From Asterionellopsis glacialis (taxonomy: Eukaryota; Bacillariophyta; Plagiogrammaphyceae; Rhaphoneidales; Asterionellopsidaceae), in assembly GCA_014885115.2 (NCBI GenBank), contig WKLE02005411.1:1-11725 (forward strand): a stretch of 11,725 nt of DNA. Reading direction: 5' to 3'. The stretch's first letter is position 1. Each line of letters opens with the position of its first letter. The translations under genes were made by a program, and so were the position numbers. Positions 6,956-11,725 of the stretch are shown here, one piece after another. The notes beneath the pieces are model-generated. The model searched no databases. It saw only the letters and a program-made list of their open reading frames with translations, and had not been told where the DNA came from.

Positions 6956-7525
6956 AAAAATTTTAAGTAATAATAATTAGGAGGAATGAAGGTAGAAAAC
7001 CAGGTACATAACTACTCTACAATAATAATAAACTCTAAACCGTTATTAAACTACCAAGCGCTAATAAAATAATCAGCCTTGTGACAGTCGTGTCATGCCA
7101 GATTGGTAACACAGTGCACATAGTGGGGTTAATTATCTCTTTTGTATAAAGAGACCTTGTCTGCAACTTAGAATCGTTATCCAATCCCTGTTGCCAGCAA
7201 AGGGCGTTCTTCTATTGAGATCAATGCTGTCTACAGGTTCTCGTAACAAGCTCTCAGCATGTGTATGGAGTCATTAACTCTATCGCTTACTGTTCATGTA
7301 AAGTATCTCTATCAGATTTTTGCTGGAAAACTGTGTCTTCTGTTGTACTCTTGGCGCCCTTTTGCTTTCATATTATCTAGATTTCTTGTTTCTTCTTCAT
7401 TCTTGTCATGTCCGTAAATGTCTTTGTTACAAAATTTCCACGTATCAAATGCTATTTCTTGTTATCCTCTAATTACCATCATACCCCAGGTGAGGTTATT
7501 GTGATATTTCAGATTTATCTTTGTG
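6956..7525. other. AT-rich stretch between gag remnant and LINE ORF2; probable LINE 3' UTR
   Basis: No coding region can be supported here. Two short AAT-type repeats occur at about 6967-6978 and 7020-7031. By analogy with the smaller LINE, either could be the minus-strand (ATT)n tail of the long LINE, leaving up to about 490 bp of 3' UTR. A dyad TGACA-gtcg-TGTCA lies at 7082-7095, and a TATAAA at 7145-7150 precedes gagaccttgtctgc. The TGT at 7080, dyad and TATA would also fit the start of an unrelated short LTR, but no second copy is present to test this. Confidence 0.4.
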
Positions 7526-8784
7526 TCATTTTTGCTTCTTTCTTTGTAGTTTTCTCCCTGTACCTGAACCCATTTTGTTGACATCCATCCTTTTACTATA
7601 TGTTCCCAGCCAATAGAATTTTGTTCTGTAATCATATGTAGTTCTTGGACTCTCTGGTAATATTATAGTTTCCAGTGGCTCCTGTTTGATCCACTTCATT
7701 ATATTAGTTTGAATGATCTGCACTATTGGTTTGTACGTTTGTTTCTTTCTGAGTATGGACATGAGATGTATAATCCTTTGAAATAGTCTGTCTCTTGTCC
7801 TTGGATTGGTGCACTGAAATATATGGGCACTAGATTCATCATGATCTGACTGGCAGCTTACACATTTGGCATTGCCATGTTTGTGATAGAATTTGGTTCT
7901 GGATCTGACCGGTAGCCACTCACATGTGAATCTGTGAAGGAATCTCTTGTGACCCGGGTGTTGTTTTTTAATTGCTATTGCATATGCGTACCAATCAATC
8001 GTCTCCCATATCTGAGGATTCCAGTTATATTTGTCATTCCTGTACTTTTGTACCCTGCTTATGTGGATTGCATGTTCTATTTGCTGCTTCATGTGGGATG
8101 TTACTCGTTTGTCCTCTATGATTAAAGATATAATGGTAGAAGGGAAAGGTGGGTGTTTTTCCTAACTTGAGACACATGCCTCGTATGCAAATTCTGCTAG
8201 TTCGTCTGCTGCAACATTCATCTGTGCTGGATGTGATAGTTTGTCTAGTGCTGTATGTTCATCTTGATGGCCTTGAATCCACTGGGCTCTTATATCTGCT
8301 TTCATGATTGATATTGCCTGTCGCAGTAGTGATTCAATGTCATAGTCTGCCTTCATGTATCTTGTTGTACCTCATAAAGCTTTAAGTGCATTGTTTACTT
8401 TTTGCACACATTCTGCGCTGTCGCGGTACATTGTCAACTTTACCAATGACGTGTTTGTATTGTAATATTTGCAAATTTGGAGAATGTAGATGGTTACTGA
8501 TGTAAGGCCGTAGAGTTCTGCTCTGTGAGATGTTATGGTTGATATATTGCCATGGACTGGGCCCATGCCTTCTGCTATCAATTCACCTTTTTCTGTTTCC
8601 ATTTTCCACCCGTATTTTCCTCCATTGTCTTTCTTTGAGCCATCGGAAGCTACTATAAGTGTGGTGCCTCCCCTTAGTAGGTCTGCTACATCTTTGGTTG
8701 TCCCTATTGTTTCTAGATATTGCAATATGTCTTGAATAGCTTCTAGAAGAGTGTTCTTATATTGATTGAATGACCTAGGTTCCT
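7526..8784 (-). pseudogene. LINE RNase H domain and C-terminal Cys/His tail
   Basis: One frame covers the whole segment, broken only by TGA 8374-8372 and TAG 8164-8162. RNase H degrades the RNA strand of the RNA-DNA hybrid during element copying. Its four acidic positions are all visible: Asp in ASDGS (8644-8642), Glu in HRAELYG (8518-8516), Asp in MYRDSAE (8422-8420) and Asp in VAADELA (8206-8204), with WIQGHQD before the last. The tail continues with IIEDKRVTSHMKQQI, GHKRFLHRFTCEWLP and CVSCQSDHDESSAHIFQC (7864-7811), a C-x2-C-x9-H-x3-C candidate zinc site. A Trp- and Lys-rich end follows to the stop at 7526. Apart from the two stops it is the best-preserved part of the element. The same H-x3-C half occurs at the start of the truncated LINE at 5046-5720. 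Confidence 0.85.
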
Positions 8785-9775
8785 CTGGTTTGGTTTTTTA
8801 GATAGGATATACTTGAGATCTTTATGGTATTTCCTCTAATGTGATTTTTAACTGGAATAGCTGTTTCTGGAAGCATTGACTCTTTACCTGTGTCGATAAT
8901 GTATTGATATCTATGTGTATCGGACTGCTGTAATTTATGATAGATTCCTTGAATGTTGGATTCTTTGTATAGACTTTTATTTTTGGGATCGATAACTATG
9001 GGATATACTCTGTCAGGAGACCTTTGCCAGGGTCCAAGATGTTGTGCAAGTTCATAGGGTTTTGTCGATGATGGTAGATAGGTTTGTAGAATTGCTTTTC
9101 TCCAAGCTGTCCAGCATTTCATTGATGGGTATGATTGGTGTGGCCATAGAAGTTTAGATTCACATGGGTTGCAGTTTCCAGTAATGAATTGCTCATCAAT
9201 ATATTGGCCAGTAGGGTCTGTGATGTCCGCTATGGTCAGGACTTGCAGGTATAGTTGACATGCATTGATTTGGCTGAGAGTTGTCTTTGATTTCATTGTA
9301 TTATGGATCTGATCCATAAGAACTGTGTCATGTTGTTGTTGAGGTTGTGGAGTCCACGCTTCTGAAAATTTGATCAACCCATTGAATGTTTTCAAGAATT
9401 CTCTGATCGATAGAATCCAGCTGTGAGGAATATATTTGAGTTGGTAGGCATTGTCAGAATTTGGATGAGATAATATTGGCATACTGATGCCTGAGAATAA
9501 TTGTAGTTGCTCAAGTACGCAAATCATTAATTTTCCCAATTTGTCTCTGTGTCGAATATGTGATATAAGATATTTGAGTTGAAGTAGTCCTCAAGCTTGG
9601 TACAAATGTTCCAACCCGATTCCTCCGTATCGTTCTGGGGCATAAACCAGAGCCCTAGGGAATCTGCTATGGTATCCACTGTTAGCCAGGAACGCGCTGG
9701 TGAATGGATTTTGTAGCTCAGTGATTTCTTTGAAACTGTAAGTTGTCATCGGTAGACTATATTCAAGTTGCTTAA
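8785..9775 (-). pseudogene. LINE ORF2 linker between RT and RNase H
   Basis: After a frame change the reading resumes near 9775 with FKQLEYSLPMTTYSF, then SAFLANSGYHSRFPRALVYA and ERYGGIGLEHLY, a conserved post-RT box in this family. It crosses a TGA at 9593-9591 and runs open to the stop at 8775 (LQLFSGISMPILSHP, WILSIREFLKTFNG, LWPHQSYPSMKCWTAWRKAI). It contains no catalytic motif and probably folds as thumb and connection. A run of six A on the minus strand at about 8794-8799 is the likely site of the slip into the next frame, in which PEEPRSFNQY leads into RNase H. Confidence 0.7.
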
Positions 9776-9796
9776 ATGCTACTCATTTGTACGTCG

Positions 9797-10772
9797 TCAT
9801 GGATATTCACTATTTGATAGTTCTGATTTGCAGATGTTTCTCGTAAGTCTTCGTATTTTTGTTTGAAATTCTGTGAGATGAGTTGTCATGTTGCCGTGTA
9901 ATTGGACCCAAACACCTAGTAGTTTGAAGGCTTGATTTGATTCTAGTCGTTCGATTGTTGATCTTATACCTGTTGCACTGTTGGTAATTTCCATATCGCC
10001 AGGCTCTTCTAGAACTAGCAATGGTTGTGGTATTTCACAGTTCCATTTCCATGTGAGTAGTGAGCAAAAGCATTTCTGTAGGTTCAGATTTCCTCCTGTA
10101 ATGTTTAGAATTTGCTCCCATTGTTGTGATGATTTTTCTAACCTCATGAGTAAATCTGTATATTTTGTGTCTTCTTGTTGGTCCCCATCATTTACTCCAT
10201 TATTTGCGTTGTCTACATATGCGTCTATTGTTCTCATAGTTGAGTCTTTGGAACCTGTTACAGATGGAATGGTCATTCCATACTCAGATACTTTTCCATG
10301 GGTGTTAATCATATCTGTACTGAGGCTTGCCCATCCAGGTGACAACCAGCCACCTCCTTGGCCAAGGCCAAACTTTGGGTCTGCTTCCGAGTTAGTGCAT
10401 GTCATAGAAGATGTTCCGTGGGCCGTTTTAACAGAGTATTTCATGTTGAGTAGCAAGGAATTTTGTAGTTGTATTGCTGATACAGGCATACCTTTAGAAA
10501 GATGTGAAATTCCATTGATTGCCTGTATGATTCTGTCGTAACATGCTTCTGCATCGTTGTTGTTAATAGCAAGATTATGCCTCATTACTGATGCGGAATC
10601 AGTGGTCATTCAGAATTTAAGCAGGACGTGCTGAGTTTCAAAGCCTGGAAGTCCACCGTGTTGGCTTGAGTGCAAAAGGTGATAATCTTGGCAGTGATAG
10701 ATAAAGCGTCTGGCCCAGATTATTTTGGCTATGCCGTTTATATCAGCCTCGAATAAATGAATTAGTTGCAAT
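9797..10772 (-). pseudogene. LINE reverse transcriptase core
   Basis: This segment starts with LIHLFEADINGIAKIIWARR, is cut by a TGA at 10612-10610, and continues in the same frame. Motif A is NNNDAEACYDRI, with the likely catalytic Asp at 10555-10553 and the second D-x4-YD Asp retained. The LGQGGGWLSP motif (motif B, about 10369-10340) and AYVDN (motif C) follow. In motif C the first Asp (10213-10211) is kept, but the next residue is Asn (10210-10208), where most RTs have a second Asp. The thumb region reaches NICKSELSNSEYP before the frame fails at 9797. On the opposite strand a 186-codon open frame at 9981-10541 is an antisense shadow. The RT identification is firm; loss of activity follows from the stop and frameshifts, whatever the Asn means. 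Confidence 0.85.
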
Positions 10773-10779
10773 TTGCAAT
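10766..10779 (-). repeat. 7-bp tandem duplication that shifts the LINE frame
   Basis: The unit ttgcaat occurs at 10766-10772 and again at 10773-10779 (attgcaa twice on the coding strand). Reading on either side of a single copy gives continuous family-like sequence (HRLQ then LIHLFEAD), so the extra unit accounts exactly for the frame change. Confidence 0.8.
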
Positions 10780-11603
10780 CTGTGTAGTTTGGGTGATCCA
10801 ATATCTTTTTCGATCATGCACATTGTCAAATTCTCCCATCGGGATAGGGGATTCCCATGTTTCAGCAGTATATTCATTAGCATCATCAGGATGAAGAGTG
10901 CATGCTTGCTGTGCATTAGGGCTTTGTACAGTCCTAAGTGAAAATTGGACGGAGATGTTGATGTGTGTTCATTCCATTTGTTGTACAATGTGAATACTTC
11001 GGACGTTGATATCATTGTGTTCATGGTGGGACATTCCTGTTTTCGAAGCTTGCTTATGAATTGTTTTGCTTCTTTGTGAAGTTCGTCAATGTTGTAATCA
11101 TAGGTACCATTCAGAATCTCATGGGCAACTTGTCCGGTTCCAGTGAATCCAAGATGCCATCCTCTGTCGGATTTTCCAAATGGTGTGGTTTGTGCCAGAC
11201 GATAATGTTCTTCAGAGTGTTTTAACAGGTGAGTGTGAACCGAATCAGCTGCCCTCACTTCTTTCCACTCTTTGCTCTGTTTCGGCGGTTTGCCATCTGC
11301 AGGTACTTCAATATAATACACAGAGCTTTGTTGGTGGTGGGAAAGATCTTGTTTAATTTGAGAATACATTCGCTTGCTTTTTTCTCTGGATGCCAGATTA
11401 ACAGTTGCTTGTTGTACGGAGATATTGTTGTGTTGGGCAGTGTCGAGCACTTTTTCTTGAAGCCATTCTTCTTGATGTCGACGAGCGTCTTTCTGAATAG
11501 ACTTTAATTTGCTCTTTGCTGACGATATAGTAGCTTTGATTTCTGGAATGGATCTTGTGGTCGTTCTAATGTGTTGCGGAATTTCCAGTTCTTCCTCTAG
11601 TGT
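10773..11603 (-). pseudogene. LINE ORF2, N-terminal region up to the RT fingers
   Basis: The frame is open from just after the TAG at 11606-11604, through ARRHQEEWLQEKVLD and a basic stretch (NLASREKSKRMYSQIKQDL). It continues to HSEEHYRLAQTTPFG, ILNGTYDYNIDELH, KWNEHTSTSPSNFHLGLYKA and MCMIEKDIGSPKLHRLQ. The basic, helical first part and the SEEHYRLAQTTPF box precede RT in this element type. TSPSNFHLGLYKAL corresponds to the conserved segment before RT motif A. The reading is then thrown out of frame by the 7-bp duplication at 10766-10779. There is no convincing native ATG within this stretch, so the real start lies upstream or is lost. Confidence 0.75.
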
Positions 11604-11621
11604 CTACTCTACCAGGCCTTT

Positions 11622-11658
11622 ACCTCATATGAGGTGTGGTTTTTACCTCATATGAGGT
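11622..11658. repeat. Two identical 14-bp perfect palindromes in tandem
   Basis: ACCTCATATGAGGT occurs at 11622-11635 and at 11645-11658, nine bases apart, a 23-bp period. The second copy extends to a 16-bp perfect palindrome (11644-11659). They lie immediately upstream of the LINE coding remnant. Either an internal promoter or regulatory element, or host sequence at the insertion edge, is possible. Confidence 0.75.
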
Positions 11659-11725
11659 ACGCAATTTCCGATGGCTGGCCAGACCCTCGTGGTACACGAT
11701 TTACACAAAATCATGAAAATTGATC
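11659..11725. other. Window end, no coding region seen
   Basis: On the minus strand all three frames contain stops between the window edge and the LINE ORF, and there is no endonuclease motif. The sequence includes ggctggccag near 11671-11680, a short dyad. Nothing else can be supported. Confidence 0.4.

Larger units (their letters stand above)
7526..11603 (-). mobile_element. Long LINE relic: ORF2 with RT, RNase H and zinc-binding tail
   Basis: About 4.1 kb of minus-strand coding remnant, in the order N-terminal region, RT, linker, RNase H, Cys/His tail. Such elements copy themselves by target-primed reverse transcription in the nucleus. RT plus a C-terminal RNase H and no integrase or LTR marks a non-LTR element, and the wording around the RT (a D-x4-YD box, GLGQG, YVDN) agrees with a family I associate with diatoms. 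No AP-type endonuclease is seen, because the frame fails at a TAG at 11606-11604, where the copy may be 5'-truncated. Three frame changes (10766-10779, near 9797-9770 and near 8790) and four internal stops (10612-10610, 9593-9591, 8374-8372, 8164-8162) make it non-autonomous. The 3' boundary is probably within 7020-7525. Confidence 0.85.

Noticed and set aside
9981..10541. 186-codon plus-strand open frame
   Set aside because: It lies entirely antisense to the LINE RT, which has clear RT motifs; the plus-strand product has no recognisable family motif.
1..11725. CRISPR arrays, rRNA or tRNA genes, bacterial promoters or terminators
   Set aside because: By eye I found no regularly spaced repeats, no rRNA core sequence and no convincing cloverleaf. 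A tRNA or covariance-model scan would be needed to exclude small RNA genes fully.

Overview
The window looks like AT-rich, TE-dense nuclear DNA of a microalgal eukaryote, most likely a diatom or another stramenopile. The evidence is the style of the retroelements. There is a non-LTR element whose reading frame runs RT, RNase H, then a Cys/His-rich tail. There is also a gypsy-type pol, and a gag with a core of the kind I associate with diatom LTR elements. There are no operons, ribosome binding sites or bacterial genes, and I recognise no intact host gene. Nearly every coding stretch is broken by stops and frameshifts, so this is a graveyard of mobile elements and TE-like genes. The organism assignment rests on family recognition from memory and was not checked by any search.

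Layout. 2-1592 (+): a decayed Ulp1/C48-type cysteine protease reading followed by a Lys/Glu-rich reading in shifting frames. 1640-2680 (-): a remnant of Ty3/gypsy pol (protease-RT linker and RT). 2908-3300 (+): a small Cys-containing reading with four in-frame stops, family not identified. 3691-4155 and 4485-5819: two diverged copies of one LTR-like repeat, both in + orientation. The second is split by a 5'-truncated LINE (minus strand, about 0.8 kb), flanked by a perfect 12-bp target duplication and ending in an (ATT)n tail. 5891-6955 (+): a multiply frameshifted gag remnant that follows the second LTR. 6956-7525: AT-rich sequence, probably including the 3' end of the next element. 7526-11603 (-): a long LINE ORF2 relic with an N-terminal region, RT, linker, RNase H and a C-terminal zinc-binding region, with three frameshifts and several nonsense codons. 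11604-11725: non-coding sequence with two identical 14-bp palindromes.

How the pieces relate. The LTR plus gag at 4485-6955 belong to one LTR retrotransposon, whose pol is missing downstream of gag. The gypsy pol at 1640-2680 lies on the opposite strand and cannot be its direct continuation. The two LINE fragments share the same type of C-terminal H-x3-C motif and AAT/ATT-rich 3' ends, so they probably belong to related families. The relative order of events is clear only at the second LTR: LTR first, LINE later. Other decay events can be read directly: a 7-bp and a 28-bp tandem duplication that shift frame, a one-base loss at an RT catalytic Asp codon, and a stop codon exactly where the protease oxyanion Gln is expected. 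No undescribed working system is evident. The least explained items are the extension downstream of the protease, the small Cys-containing reading and the twin palindromes.
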